Shown in pieces: positions 28,752 to 37,623 of a stretch of 64,000 nucleotides of DNA (positions are counted from its first letter, which is position 1; each line of letters starts with the position of its first letter). Below the pieces are notes generated by a model. The model did not search any database. It worked only from the letters and a program-made list of their open reading frames with translations, and was not told the origin of the DNA. The position numbers were made by a program, and so were the translations under genes. Location of the stretch: the NCBI RefSeq assembly GCF_011764445.1, contig NZ_BLPG01000001.1, forward strand, positions 1,054,001 to 1,118,000. The letters run 5' to 3'. Source of the stretch: Phytohabitans rumicis (lineage in GTDB: Bacteria; Actinomycetota; Actinomycetes; Mycobacteriales; Micromonosporaceae).

Positions 28752-30311
28752 TCAGTCCTTGACGTCGCCGTCGATGTACCGCCGCACGTACTCGTAGGCC
28801 AGGTCGCCGAACTGCCCGCCGAACTCGATGGACCGCTCGATCGTCTTCCGGAAGTGCACGCCGCCCCAGACCCGGCTCATGCCGCAGTCCTTCACATAGG
28901 CGGTCCAGGTGGGCCAGTACAGCTCCATCGCGTTGGCGGGGGTGATCCCCGGCTCCACCAGTGTCCAACCGGCCGGGATGCGGAACCGCCAGTCCAGGAC
29001 GTCGTCGCCGAAGAAACGCCGGAGCGACTGCGCCGACGCGGAACAGAGCGTCGTGGAGCCGGACGGGTACTCGGGGTGGTCACCCACGTTCAGGTAGCTG
29101 GCCCACTCGTCGGCGGGCATGTCGTGGACCGTCCCCTTGCCGGGGCCGCCCCAGGCGGTCACCGAGCGATGGCCGTACACGTGCCGGATCGCGCTGGCCG
29201 GCCGCACCGCGTCGTACTTGGCCTTCTGATGCCACACCCCGACCAGCGCGTCGAAGACCGCCGTGGAGTCCACAAAGAACACGTGCGCCCAGCCTTGCAC
29301 GCCCAACTGCTGTTGCCGGTCGTGGTTTCGGCAGGCGACGGCCAGCGCCTGACCGATGCCCAGCAGCTTGTTGTCGAAGAACTCCGCGTTCACCTTCTGC
29401 GCGTCGGTGAGCCCGGCCGACGCCGCCAGCATCTCGTCGACCGAACGCTTGTAGTCCGCGCGACGGCGGTGGTCGGTGTGGTCGGGCGCGGCGAGCCGGA
29501 AACGGCTCGGGCTGTCGAAGGCGTTGGGCTTGACCAAGCCCATCTGCGGGGTGACGAAGTGCTGGACGGTGAAGACACCCTTGTCGGCCGTGCCCGCGCC
29601 GAGACGGCGGCGGTGCGGGGTCAGCTGCGGCTGCCAACGCGACGGGTTGGTCAGCTCGTAGGCGGTGTTCACCGGCTGATAGCCGGTGTAGTCCGCGAAC
29701 GGCCGCGGGTTGTACCGGCGACCGTCGTCACCCAACAGGTTCATGCCATCCCGGGCGCGGGCCGCGATCACGCCCTTTCCGGCCAGGTTGCCGATGCCGA
29801 CCGGAGTGGTCGGGTCCACCGACTCGTCGTCGGGGTTCAGGCCGAGCGTGGTGAGCATTTGCCGGATGACCGCCGTCTGCTCGGGCACCACGCCCTTGAC
29901 CACCTGGTATGAGGCATGGATGACGGCGATGTTCAGGTTGCGGTTGGTGGCCGACTCGGTGGCGGGGCGGCGGGCGAACCGCGTGTGCACACCGACCGCG
30001 GTCGGGTGATACGGCGCGACCGCGTCGAACCACGCCAGCACCGTCAGATGGTTGATCCAGATGAAGATGGTCACGTCCATGGGCGCGAAGATGCTCGCTG
30101 ACCGCGACACGCCAGCGTTCTCGTCGGTGGGCGAGAAGAAGTCGATGAAGTTGCCGGTGTCGAAGTCGAAAACGGGCGGCTCAGGAGCGGCGGCCGCCGC
30201 CGCGGCGTTTCCGAGCGTGGCCAGCGCCGCGGCACCACCGACGCCAGCGAGCAGCAGCGACCTGCGTCGCAATGACAAGTCTGGCACCGGAGAATGTCCG
30301 GACGTCGTCAT
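28752..30311 (-). CDS. Vanadium-dependent haloperoxidase paralogue 5
   Basis: 519 residues, leader LSLRRRSLLLAGVGGAAAL. Pocket residues intact (HQKAKYDAVRP, EYPSGSTTLCSASAQ, SRVWGGVHF) with FFDNKLLGIG. It has a short insertion after that lysine motif (CRNHDRQQQLGVQGW) not seen in the others. The central block from VGIGNLAGKGVIAARARDG to TADKGVFTVQHF is almost the same as in paralogue 2 at the DNA level, suggesting gene conversion. Predicted active halogenase or cyclase. Confidence 0.9.
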   Translation of the reverse strand: MTTSGHSPVPDLSLRRRSLLLAGVGGAAALATLGNAAAAAAAPEPPVFDFDTGNFIDFFSPTDENAGVSRSASIFAPMDVTIFIWINHLTVLAWFDAVAPYHPTAVGVHTRFARRPATESATNRNLNIAVIHASYQVVKGVVPEQTAVIRQMLTTLGLNPDDESVDPTTPVGIGNLAGKGVIAARARDGMNLLGDDGRRYNPRPFADYTGYQPVNTAYELTNPSRWQPQLTPHRRRLGAGTADKGVFTVQHFVTPQMGLVKPNAFDSPSRFRLAAPDHTDHRRRADYKRSVDEMLAASAGLTDAQKVNAEFFDNKLLGIGQALAVACRNHDRQQQLGVQGWAHVFFVDSTAVFDALVGVWHQKAKYDAVRPASAIRHVYGHRSVTAWGGPGKGTVHDMPADEWASYLNVGDHPEYPSGSTTLCSASAQSLRRFFGDDVLDWRFRIPAGWTLVEPGITPANAMELYWPTWTAYVKDCGMSRVWGGVHFRKTIERSIEFGGQFGDLAYEYVRRYIDGDVKD

Positions 30312-30350
30312 GGTGTGCCCTTTCTCGTAAAGGAACCGGCTTGGTTGAGG

Positions 30351-31871
30351 TCAGTCCTCGACATCGCCGTCGACGTGCCGGCGCATGAACTCATGGGCCT
30401 GGTCGCCGAACTGCTCTCCAAACTGGACGGACCGCTCCACCGTCTTCCGGAACTGCACGCCGCCCCATATCCGACTGCTGGCGCAGTCGTTCACGTGGTC
30501 GGTCCAGGTGGGCCAGTGCAGCTCGATGGCGCTGGCCGGGGTGATCGCTGGCTCCACCTGCGTCCAGCCGGCCCGTATCGGGAACCGCCAGCCCATGACG
30601 TCATCGCCGAGGAGACGACGCATCGCCTGCCCTGCCGCGGAGCAGATCGCCGCGGAGCTCGACGGGTACTCCGGGTGGTCCTCCACGTTCAGGTAGCTGG
30701 CCCACTCGTCGCCGGGCAGGTCGTGCACGGTGCCTTTGCCGGGGCCGCCCCAGGCGGTCACCGGGCGGTGGCCGTACACGTGCCGGATCGCGCTGAACGG
30801 CCGCACGGCGTCGTACTTGGCCTTGTAATGCCAGACCGCGATCAGCGTGTCGAAAACCGCCATCGCGTGCGTCAGGAACATCTGAGTCCAGCCGTCCAGG
30901 CCCAGCCCGTGCCGCCGAGCTGCGACTGCCGGCGAGTGGCCTATGCCCGCCGTGTTGTTGTCGAAGAACTCCGCCATCACCTTCTGCTCGTCGGTGAGTG
31001 CGGCCGACGCCTCCAGGACCTCGTCGACTGAGCGCTTGTAGGCCGTACGCCGATGGTGGTCGGTGTGGTCGGGCGGGGCGAGGTGGAACTGGCCCGGGTC
31101 CGCGTAGGTGTAGGGCTTGATCAACCCCAGCTGCGGCGCGATGAAGTGCTGGATGGTGAAGACGCCCTTGTCGCCGACGCCCGCGCCGAGGCGGCGGCGG
31201 TGCGGGGCCATCTGCGGCTGCCAGCGCGACGGGTTGGTCAGCTCATATGCGGTGTTCACCGGCTGGTAGCCGGTGTAGTCCGCGAACGGCCGCGGGTTGT
31301 ACCGGCGACCCTCGTCACCCAACAGGTTCATGCCGTCCCGCTCCCGGGAGGCGACCGCGCCCTTTCCCGCCAGGTTGCCGATGCCGACCGGACTGGTCGG
31401 ATCCACCGACTCGTCGGCAGGGTCTAAGCCGAGCACGGTCATCAGCTGCGCGAGCCCCGGCGCCTGCTCCGGCACACCAGCTTTGATCACTTGATAGGAG
31501 GCGTAGAGAAGGGCGATGTTCATGTTGCGGTTGGTGGCCGACTCGCTGGAGGGACGGCGGCCGACCCGCGTGCGTACGCCGACCGCGGTCGGGTGGTAAG
31601 GCGCGACCGCGTCGAACCACGCGATCGCCGACAGGTGCTTGACCCAGGCCCACATGGCCTCGTCCGAGGGGTTGAGAAACACCGTGGCGGGCGACTGCCC
31701 GACAGCCTCGTCGCCCTGGTTGATGTCGAGGGCGTTGCCGGTGTCGAAGTCAAAGTCAATCTGGGGTGCGGCGGCCATCGCGCTGTCTCTCGGCGTGGCC
31801 AGCGCCGCGGCGCCGCCGACCCCGCCGAGCAGCAGCGACCTGCGCCGCAACGACAAACCAAACGTTGCCAT
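30351..31871 (-). CDS. Vanadium-haloperoxidase-like paralogue 6 lacking the axial histidine
   Basis: 506 residues from the ATG at 31871 (MATFGLSLRRRSLLLGG). Lys-x6-Arg is kept (HYKAKYDAVRP). However, the axial vanadate ligand is Gln (SRIWGGVQF, codon CAG), the PSGS motif is PSSS (EYPSSSAAICSAAG) and the extra lysine is Asn (FFDNNTAGIG). Without the axial His, stable vanadate binding is not expected. The frame is open and full length, so this looks like a protein under a new constraint: a non-oxidative catalyst, a scaffold, or an early pseudogene. It shares the AAICSA signature with paralogue 2. Confidence 0.88.
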   Translation of the reverse strand: MATFGLSLRRRSLLLGGVGGAAALATPRDSAMAAAPQIDFDFDTGNALDINQGDEAVGQSPATVFLNPSDEAMWAWVKHLSAIAWFDAVAPYHPTAVGVRTRVGRRPSSESATNRNMNIALLYASYQVIKAGVPEQAPGLAQLMTVLGLDPADESVDPTSPVGIGNLAGKGAVASRERDGMNLLGDEGRRYNPRPFADYTGYQPVNTAYELTNPSRWQPQMAPHRRRLGAGVGDKGVFTIQHFIAPQLGLIKPYTYADPGQFHLAPPDHTDHHRRTAYKRSVDEVLEASAALTDEQKVMAEFFDNNTAGIGHSPAVAARRHGLGLDGWTQMFLTHAMAVFDTLIAVWHYKAKYDAVRPFSAIRHVYGHRPVTAWGGPGKGTVHDLPGDEWASYLNVEDHPEYPSSSAAICSAAGQAMRRLLGDDVMGWRFPIRAGWTQVEPAITPASAIELHWPTWTDHVNDCASSRIWGGVQFRKTVERSVQFGEQFGDQAHEFMRRHVDGDVED

Positions 31872-31890
31872 CGCGTGCGTCCCTTTCGTG

Positions 31891-33441
31891 TCAGTCCTCG
31901 ACGTCGCCGTTGATGTACCGCTGCGCGAACTCGTAGCCGCGGTCGCCGAACTGCGCGCCGAACTCGATGGACCGCTCGACCGTCTTCCGGAAGTGCACGC
32001 CGCCCCACACCCGGCTGAAGGCGCAGTCCCGCACGAATTCGGTCCAGGTCGGCCAGTGCAACTCGATCGCGTTGGTAGGGGTGATCCCCGCTTCCACCAG
32101 TGCCGAGCCGGCGGGAATGGGGAGCCGCCAGTCCAGGACGTCATCGCCCACGAAGCGCCGTACCGCCTGTGCCTCCGCGGAGCAGAGCGTCGTGGAACCC
32201 GACGGGTACTCGGGGTGGTCCGCCACGTTCAGGTAGCTGGTCCACTCGTCGGCGGGGATGTCGTTGACCGTCCCCTTGCCAATCCCGCCCCAGGCCCGCA
32301 CCGGGCGGTGGCCGTACACGTGCCGGATCGCGCTGAACGGCCGGACCGCGTCGTACGTGGTCTTCTGATGCCAGACCGCGACCAGCGCGTCGAAGACCGC
32401 CGTCGAGTGCGCCAGGAACAGCTGAACCCAGCCCTGCACGCCCAACTCCTGGTGGCGCCGAGCCACGACAGCCCGCGGCTGGCCGATGCCCAGCAGCTTG
32501 TTGTCGAAGAACTCCGCCATCACCTTCTGCGCGTCGGTGAGCGCGGCCGACGCCGCCAGGACCTCGTCGACCGAGCGCTTGTACTCCCCGCGCCGGTGGT
32601 GGTCGGTGTGATCGGGTGGAGCGAGCTGGAACTGGCCTGGATCCTCGTACGTGTAGGGCTTGACCAGCCGCAGCTGCGGCGTGACGAAATGCTGGACGGT
32701 GAAGACGCCCTTGTCGGCCACTCCCGCCCCGAGGCGGCGGCGGTGCGGGGTCAGCTGCGGCTGCCAACGTGACGGGTTGGTCAGCTCGTAGGCGGTGTTC
32801 ACCGGCTGATAGCCGGTGTAGTCCGCGAACGGCCGCGGGTTGTACCGGCGACCGACGTCACCCAACAGGTTCATGCCATCCCGCGCACGGGCCGCGATCA
32901 CGCCCTTGCCAGCCAGGTTGCCGATGCCGACCGGACTGGTCGGATCCACCGACTCGTCGGCGGGATTCAGGCCGAGCACGGTCATCAGCTGCCTGATCAC
33001 CGGCACCTGCTCCGGCACCACGACTTTGACCACTTGGAGTGAGGCGTGGAAGATGGCGATGTTCAGGTTGCGGTTGGTGGCCGACTCGCTGTCGGGACGG
33101 CGGCCGATCCGGGTGTACACACCGACCGCGGTCGAGTGGTAGGGCGCGACCGCGTCGAACCACGCGAGCACCGTCACGTGGTTGACCCAGAGAAACATGG
33201 TCACGTCCATGGGGCCGAGAACATCCGCTGAGGGCGTCGCCACGGCGGCGTCGTTGGCGGGTTGCAGCAAGTCGATGGCGTTGTCGGTGTCGAGGTCGAA
33301 GTCGATCTCGGGCGCCTGCGCGGCGGCCTTCGCGCCATCCGCCAGCATGGCCAGCGCCGCGGCGCCGCCGACCCCACCGAGCAGCAGCGACCTGCGCCGC
33401 AACGACAAACCAGACACCGGGGTACGTCCAAACGTCGCCAT
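31891..33441 (-). CDS. Vanadium-dependent haloperoxidase paralogue 7
   Basis: 516 residues from the ATG at 33441, leader LSLRRRSLLLGGVGGAAALAML. Pocket intact: HQKTTYDAVRP (the first Lys is the conserved one), EYPSGSTTLCSAEAQ, SRVWGGVHF and FFDNKLLGIG. Only 19 bases separate it from paralogue 6. Its upstream leader differs from the AAAGGACGCACACC type of most copies, and a 12-bp stem hairpin lies in the gap to paralogue 8. Predicted active enzyme. Confidence 0.9.
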   Translation of the reverse strand: MATFGRTPVSGLSLRRRSLLLGGVGGAAALAMLADGAKAAAQAPEIDFDLDTDNAIDLLQPANDAAVATPSADVLGPMDVTMFLWVNHVTVLAWFDAVAPYHSTAVGVYTRIGRRPDSESATNRNLNIAIFHASLQVVKVVVPEQVPVIRQLMTVLGLNPADESVDPTSPVGIGNLAGKGVIAARARDGMNLLGDVGRRYNPRPFADYTGYQPVNTAYELTNPSRWQPQLTPHRRRLGAGVADKGVFTVQHFVTPQLRLVKPYTYEDPGQFQLAPPDHTDHHRRGEYKRSVDEVLAASAALTDAQKVMAEFFDNKLLGIGQPRAVVARRHQELGVQGWVQLFLAHSTAVFDALVAVWHQKTTYDAVRPFSAIRHVYGHRPVRAWGGIGKGTVNDIPADEWTSYLNVADHPEYPSGSTTLCSAEAQAVRRFVGDDVLDWRLPIPAGSALVEAGITPTNAIELHWPTWTEFVRDCAFSRVWGGVHFRKTVERSIEFGAQFGDRGYEFAQRYINGDVED

Positions 33442-33484
33442 GGTGAGCCTCCCGTGTGTACCGGAACTGGCTTCCCTGAGGGGA

Positions 33485-33519
33485 ACGGCGGCGGGCCTGT
33501 GGGCTGTGCCCGCCGCCGT
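33485..33519. terminator. Hairpin between haloperoxidase paralogues 8 and 7
   Basis: A perfect 12-bp inverted repeat (33485-33496 with 33508-33519, stem ACGGCGGCGGGC, 11-nt loop), nine bases past the stop of paralogue 8. It is the only large hairpin in the haloperoxidase block. It may stop or attenuate transcription, or stabilise the upstream message, so that paralogue 8 and the genes before it are made in larger amount than 7-1. Confidence 0.55.
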
Positions 33520-33527
33520 CGCTGGGG

Positions 33528-35045
33528 TCAGTCCTCGACGTCGCCGTTGATGTACCGCTGCGCGAACCTGTAGGCGCGGTCGCCGAACTGCTCGCCGAAC
33601 TCGATGGACCGCTCGATCGTCTTCTTGAAGTGCACACCGCCCCACACCCGGCTGATGGCGCAGTCCTGCACGAAATCGGTCCAGGTGGGCCAGTGCAACT
33701 CGAGCGCGCTGGCGGGGGTGATCCCCGCCTCGACCGCAGTCCAGCCGGCCGGAATGGGGTACCGCCAGCCCAGGACGTCATCGCCCAAGAAATGCCGCGC
33801 CGCCTGTGCCTCCGCGGAGCAGAGCGTCGTGGAGCCCGACGGGTACTCCGGGTGGTCTCCGACGTTCAGGTAGCTGGTCCACTCGTCGGCGGGGATGTCG
33901 TTGACCGTCCCCTTGCCGACCCCACCCCAGGCGGTCACCCGCCGGTGGCCGTACACGTGCCGGATCGCGCTGAACGGCCGCGGTGCGTCGTACTTGGCCT
34001 TCTGGTGCCAGACCGCGACCAGCGCGTCGAAGATCGCCAACGAGGTCGTCAGGAACAGGTGGACCCAGCCGTCCAGGTCCAGCTCGGGGTGGGCGATGCC
34101 GGCGGCGATCCCCGCACGGCCGATGCCCAGCAGCTTGTCGTCGAAGAACTCCGCCTTCACCTTCCGCTCGTCGGTGAGCGCGGCCGACGCCCCCAGCATC
34201 TCGTCCACCGCGCGCTTGTAGTCCCTGACCCGGTGGTGGTCGCTGAACTCGGGCGGGGCGAGGCGGAACTGGCCGGGGTCCTTGAACGTGTATGGCTTGG
34301 TACGCCCCAGCTGCGGCGTGACGAAGTGCTGGACGGTGAAGATGCCCTTGTCACCGACGCCCGCGCCGTGGCGGCGGCGATGGGGCGTCAGCTGCGGCTG
34401 CCAGCGTGACGGGTTGACCAGTTTGAAGGCGGTGTTCACGGGCCGGTAGCCGGTGTAGTCCCGGTAGGGCACGGGGTTGTACCGGCGGCCCACGTCGCCG
34501 AGCTGGTTCATGCCGTCCCGCAGCCGGGCCGCGACCACGCCCTTGCCGGCCAGGTTGCCGATGCCGACCGGACTGGTCGGGTCCTCCGAGTTGTCGTCGG
34601 GGTTCAACCCGATCGCGGCCATCAGCGTCCGGAACGCCGGCAGCCGGTCCGGCGCCACGCCCTTGATCACCTGGAACGTGCCGTAGACGGCGGCGATGTT
34701 CCTGTTCCGGTTGGTGGCGGACTCGCTGGAGGGGCGGCGGCCGATCCGGGTGTACACGCCGACCGCGGTCGGGTGGTACGGCGCACACGCGTCGAACCAC
34801 GCGATCGACACCATGTGGGTGATCCGCATGTGCAGGGTCACGTCCATCGGGGCGACGTCCGGCAACGATCGCGAGTCGACCGCGCCGGACAGGTCCCGGA
34901 TGATGTTGCCGGTGTCGAGGTCAAAAGGAATCGGGGCCGCCGCGGCGAGCGGACCGGCGGTGGCCGTTCCCGGGTAACCCATGGCCAGGGCCGCGGCACC
35001 GCCGGCCCCACCGATCAGCACCGACCGGCGTCCGAGCGTTGTCAT
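33528..35045 (-). CDS. Vanadium-dependent haloperoxidase paralogue 8
   Basis: 505 residues from the ATG at 35045 (MTTLGRRSVLIGGAGGAAALAMG, a twin-arginine-like leader). Pocket intact: HQKAKYDAPRP, EYPSGSTTLCSAEAQ, SRVWGGVHFKK; the extra lysine lies in FFDDKLLGIG. It is the most divergent of the active-looking copies (PYRDYTGYRPVNTAFKLVNP, RHGAGVGDKG) and stands first in transcription order, directly after the prenyltransferase genes, so it may act first on the prenylated substrate. Inference only. Confidence 0.9.
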   Translation of the reverse strand: MTTLGRRSVLIGGAGGAAALAMGYPGTATAGPLAAAAPIPFDLDTGNIIRDLSGAVDSRSLPDVAPMDVTLHMRITHMVSIAWFDACAPYHPTAVGVYTRIGRRPSSESATNRNRNIAAVYGTFQVIKGVAPDRLPAFRTLMAAIGLNPDDNSEDPTSPVGIGNLAGKGVVAARLRDGMNQLGDVGRRYNPVPYRDYTGYRPVNTAFKLVNPSRWQPQLTPHRRRHGAGVGDKGIFTVQHFVTPQLGRTKPYTFKDPGQFRLAPPEFSDHHRVRDYKRAVDEMLGASAALTDERKVKAEFFDDKLLGIGRAGIAAGIAHPELDLDGWVHLFLTTSLAIFDALVAVWHQKAKYDAPRPFSAIRHVYGHRRVTAWGGVGKGTVNDIPADEWTSYLNVGDHPEYPSGSTTLCSAEAQAARHFLGDDVLGWRYPIPAGWTAVEAGITPASALELHWPTWTDFVQDCAISRVWGGVHFKKTIERSIEFGEQFGDRAYRFAQRYINGDVED

Positions 35046-35097
35046 ATTGTGCGTCCTTTCCGAAAGGAGGGTGCCCGACAAGTTACGCACATTTAAG

Positions 35098-36006
35098 CTA
35101 TTTCTCTTCTCCATGGGCCGCCATCATCATCTGCTGCGCCGGCGAAAGCTGGTAGTACGACACGAACTCGACGGCTTCCCCGCTGGCCGACCACTTGAGA
35201 CCAAGCAGATTGATGTGCTCGCCGGGGTAGGTGCGCGGAGCGCCAATCCTGAGCCGCTCGAACCCTGGTTCGAGGTGATCGGAGAGTACCGACGGATCGA
35301 GGCTGCGGGCCGGGAACTGAGCAAGAGCGATACGTGCGATCTCCGGCGAATCCCAGCTGAGGGTGACATTGACTCTGAACGCCTTTTGGGCGAACTCCAG
35401 CGCCTGCTGGCTCGGCGATGGCAGCCCGCATTCGCCGACCATCGACAGGACGGTCTCCCGTTCGAGAGGTTTAGGGGGCCGCTGGAAGTACAGGTTCATT
35501 GTCTTGCGCCCGTAGTCGATCGCGATCATCGCAACCTTGTCCAGGCCGTGCCGGTCGAAGAAGCTGGCATTCTCGCCCACCGCGCTCGGCATCGACGGGA
35601 TGTCGGCAAGCTCTGACACCTTCTGCATGTTCCGGGGGAAGTGTGCCAGGGTCTTCTTGAAGCCACCGACGACCCCACAGTCGATAAGGTGATCGCTGAT
35701 GGAAAGTCGCTTCCGGAGATCCGACAGCAGGGCGCCGACGGGGTGGTCCGTCTTGGCGACAAGGCCGTTCGACAGTGCGACGGCGTATGGGTCGTCGACG
35801 CTGGGCGAGACGGTCATGGTGTAGTCGAGCTCTCCCGCGCTGCGCTCACCGCTCAGCAATCCGAAACCAATCCCGGCCCCGGCGAGTGCGTCTTCGTACG
35901 CGGTCAGGATCGGCATGACCCTCCCGCGCGCGCAGGCCACGTCTGCCAGCCCAGCCGCCTCCTCGATTGCCGAGTACACACGTTCCAGCTCAGCGGCTCC
36001 GGACAT
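35098..36006 (-). CDS. ABBA-fold aromatic prenyltransferase (NphB/CloQ family), copy A
   Basis: 302 residues from an ATG with AGGAGG upstream. It aligns by eye along its whole length with NphB: VERVYxAxEEAAGL is ERVYSAIEEAAGLADVACAR here, then ELDYTMTVS (position of the NphB Mg-binding Asp62), GGFKKTLAHFP (diphosphate-binding Lys), IPSMPSAVGENASFF, GLDKV and MNLYF. Such soluble enzymes attach GPP or DMAPP to THN- or flaviolin-type rings. With the second copy, it suggests two prenyl additions, as in napyradiomycin-type compounds. Confidence 0.92.
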   Translation of the reverse strand: MSGAAELERVYSAIEEAAGLADVACARGRVMPILTAYEDALAGAGIGFGLLSGERSAGELDYTMTVSPSVDDPYAVALSNGLVAKTDHPVGALLSDLRKRLSISDHLIDCGVVGGFKKTLAHFPRNMQKVSELADIPSMPSAVGENASFFDRHGLDKVAMIAIDYGRKTMNLYFQRPPKPLERETVLSMVGECGLPSPSQQALEFAQKAFRVNVTLSWDSPEIARIALAQFPARSLDPSVLSDHLEPGFERLRIGAPRTYPGEHINLLGLKWSASGEAVEFVSYYQLSPAQQMMMAAHGEEK

Positions 36007-36021
36007 TTATCCTCCTAGTTG

Positions 36022-37605
36022 TCACGCCCGCTTCTCCAACTGGTCGTGGAGCCTGCGGGACAGCTCGATCCGCTGCACCTTCAGCGTGGCCGTGCGAGGT
36101 AGCTCGGCTTGCGGGATCTGGAACGGGTCTGCCAGTTGAGGAAATTCGGCGACGGCCGCACGCCAGCGTTCCCGGTCCAGCGGCTGGTCGCCGTTGGTGC
36201 AGAGCACCGGCACCGGTTCTGCCTTCGGACCCCGCACCACGACAAGCTCGCTCAGCTCTCCGAGCCTGCTCAGCACGATGTCTTCGACTTCCAAGGTGCT
36301 GCGCACGCCGGGGATCATGTCGACCTCCCGGTCGAACACGTGAAGGCAGCCGAACCTGGTGCGGTAGCCGACGTCGCCGGTCCGCCACCAGTCGCCGAAC
36401 CGGTTGGAGTCGTAACGGTCCTGTTCGGCGAAGTAGGTTTTCGCCAGTCCAGGCCACGCGACCTCGATGTAGCCGGGATTCTGCTCGGAGGGCCGCTTAC
36501 CGTCCCGGGCAGTCACGCGGACTCTCGCGTTGCCCGGCATCGCCCAACCGACGCAGCGCCCGTTCGCCTTGTGGGCCGACCTGCGGAAGTATGCTCGGCC
36601 AACGGCTGGGCCGACCTCGCTCTGACCGTAGATCTGGAAGAACAGCGCCCCACGCCGCTCGGACGAGTTGACGAGCCGGCTCATCGTCCTGGGGTGTATG
36701 GCATCGAAAGTGCTGCTGAAGTACTTCACCGACGCGAACGGCTTTCGCCGGTCCTCGGTGAGTTCCTCCCATTCCATGAACGAATTGGGCAGCGCCTCGA
36801 TGAATCCCGGCCGGTTCTGGATGAAGAACTCGGCGACCAGTTCGGGATCGGACTCCTTCATCAGCAGCACCGGCATGTCCCGGAGGAGCGCCAGAGCCAT
36901 CGCCGCGAACATCCGCGAGTGCACGAACGAGATGTGGATCGCGACGGTCTCACGCCGCCTCATCAGCGCCAGGAGACGCCACTGCGGCTTGAGCCGCTCG
37001 CCCATGGTTCGTGGCGTGTGCACGACGAGCTTGGGCACACCGGTGGTGCCGGAGGTGTGCGTGATCATTGCGGGCTCGTCCTGCCCCCGGAACACCGGGT
37101 CGAGCCGCGGAGCGCCAGCGAGTTCGCTGAGCGATGCCGCGTCCGGCCTGCTGCCGCTGACGATGACCACCCGCGCGACGAGGTCGGTCAGCGGCAACTC
37201 GGCCAATGCGTCGAGCTTGTGCACGTCAGTGAGCAGCTTCGGCTGCTCCAGCCGCTGCAGCAGAGCGCCGACGGTCGGGGGGTTCAAGGCCGGCGACAGC
37301 ATCACAGGCACCGCTCCGAGCCGCGACGCCGCGGTGGCCAGAACCCAGACGTCGAAGTTGGCGGACTTGTAGATCACGACGTGCTCGCCGGACCGCACCC
37401 CCGCCGCCCACATCCGGCCGGCCAGGTCATCCACGTGGTCGGCGAGTTCGGCCACCGTCAGGCGCCGTCCCGCCGCTGGCAGGACGTCGAGGTCGTGGTC
37501 GAGTGTGAGCGGCGTCGAAGCGTGCATCCCGGCGGCCATTTGCGGCATCACGCCGAGCTGGAGACCGCGCTCCCGAATCGAGCTTGGTAGCGTAAAGCCC
37601 TTCAT
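36022..37605 (-). CDS. AMP-forming acyl-CoA synthetase / ligase (ANL family)
   Basis: 527 residues from an ATG with GAGGAGG upstream. Phosphate loop THTSGTTGVPKLVVHTP, IYGQSEVGP, the GDWWRTGDVGYRTRFGC hinge region and the C-terminal TATLKVQRIEL, where the catalytic lysine is expected (K of LKVQRIEL). The N-terminal domain is that of fatty acid or aryl adenylating enzymes. It sits between the two prenyltransferase genes. Homologous ligase genes occur in several naphthoquinone meroterpenoid clusters with an unclear role; activation of an amino acid or acyl group for attachment to 8-amino-flaviolin is one possibility. Confidence 0.85.
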   Translation of the reverse strand: MKGFTLPSSIRERGLQLGVMPQMAAGMHASTPLTLDHDLDVLPAAGRRLTVAELADHVDDLAGRMWAAGVRSGEHVVIYKSANFDVWVLATAASRLGAVPVMLSPALNPPTVGALLQRLEQPKLLTDVHKLDALAELPLTDLVARVVIVSGSRPDAASLSELAGAPRLDPVFRGQDEPAMITHTSGTTGVPKLVVHTPRTMGERLKPQWRLLALMRRRETVAIHISFVHSRMFAAMALALLRDMPVLLMKESDPELVAEFFIQNRPGFIEALPNSFMEWEELTEDRRKPFASVKYFSSTFDAIHPRTMSRLVNSSERRGALFFQIYGQSEVGPAVGRAYFRRSAHKANGRCVGWAMPGNARVRVTARDGKRPSEQNPGYIEVAWPGLAKTYFAEQDRYDSNRFGDWWRTGDVGYRTRFGCLHVFDREVDMIPGVRSTLEVEDIVLSRLGELSELVVVRGPKAEPVPVLCTNGDQPLDRERWRAAVAEFPQLADPFQIPQAELPRTATLKVQRIELSRRLHDQLEKRA

Positions 37606-37623
37606 ACCGGCTGCCTCCTCGAC

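Noticed and set aside
22343-33550. Long rightward open frames (up to about 500 codons) opposite the haloperoxidase genes
   Set aside because: They are antisense shadows caused by high GC third-position bias; their proteins are Arg/Val/Gly-rich, repeat with the haloperoxidase spacing, and lack ribosome sites and domain motifs.
22385-35045. Possible CRISPR or satellite array because of regularly recurring identical strings
   Set aside because: The recurrence period is about 1.5 kb and falls in conserved codons of paralogous genes; there is no short repeat-spacer pattern.
36109-37590. Rightward 493-codon frame opposite the AMP ligase
   Set aside because: Shadow of the ligase gene; no motifs, no ribosome site, His/Arg-rich composition.
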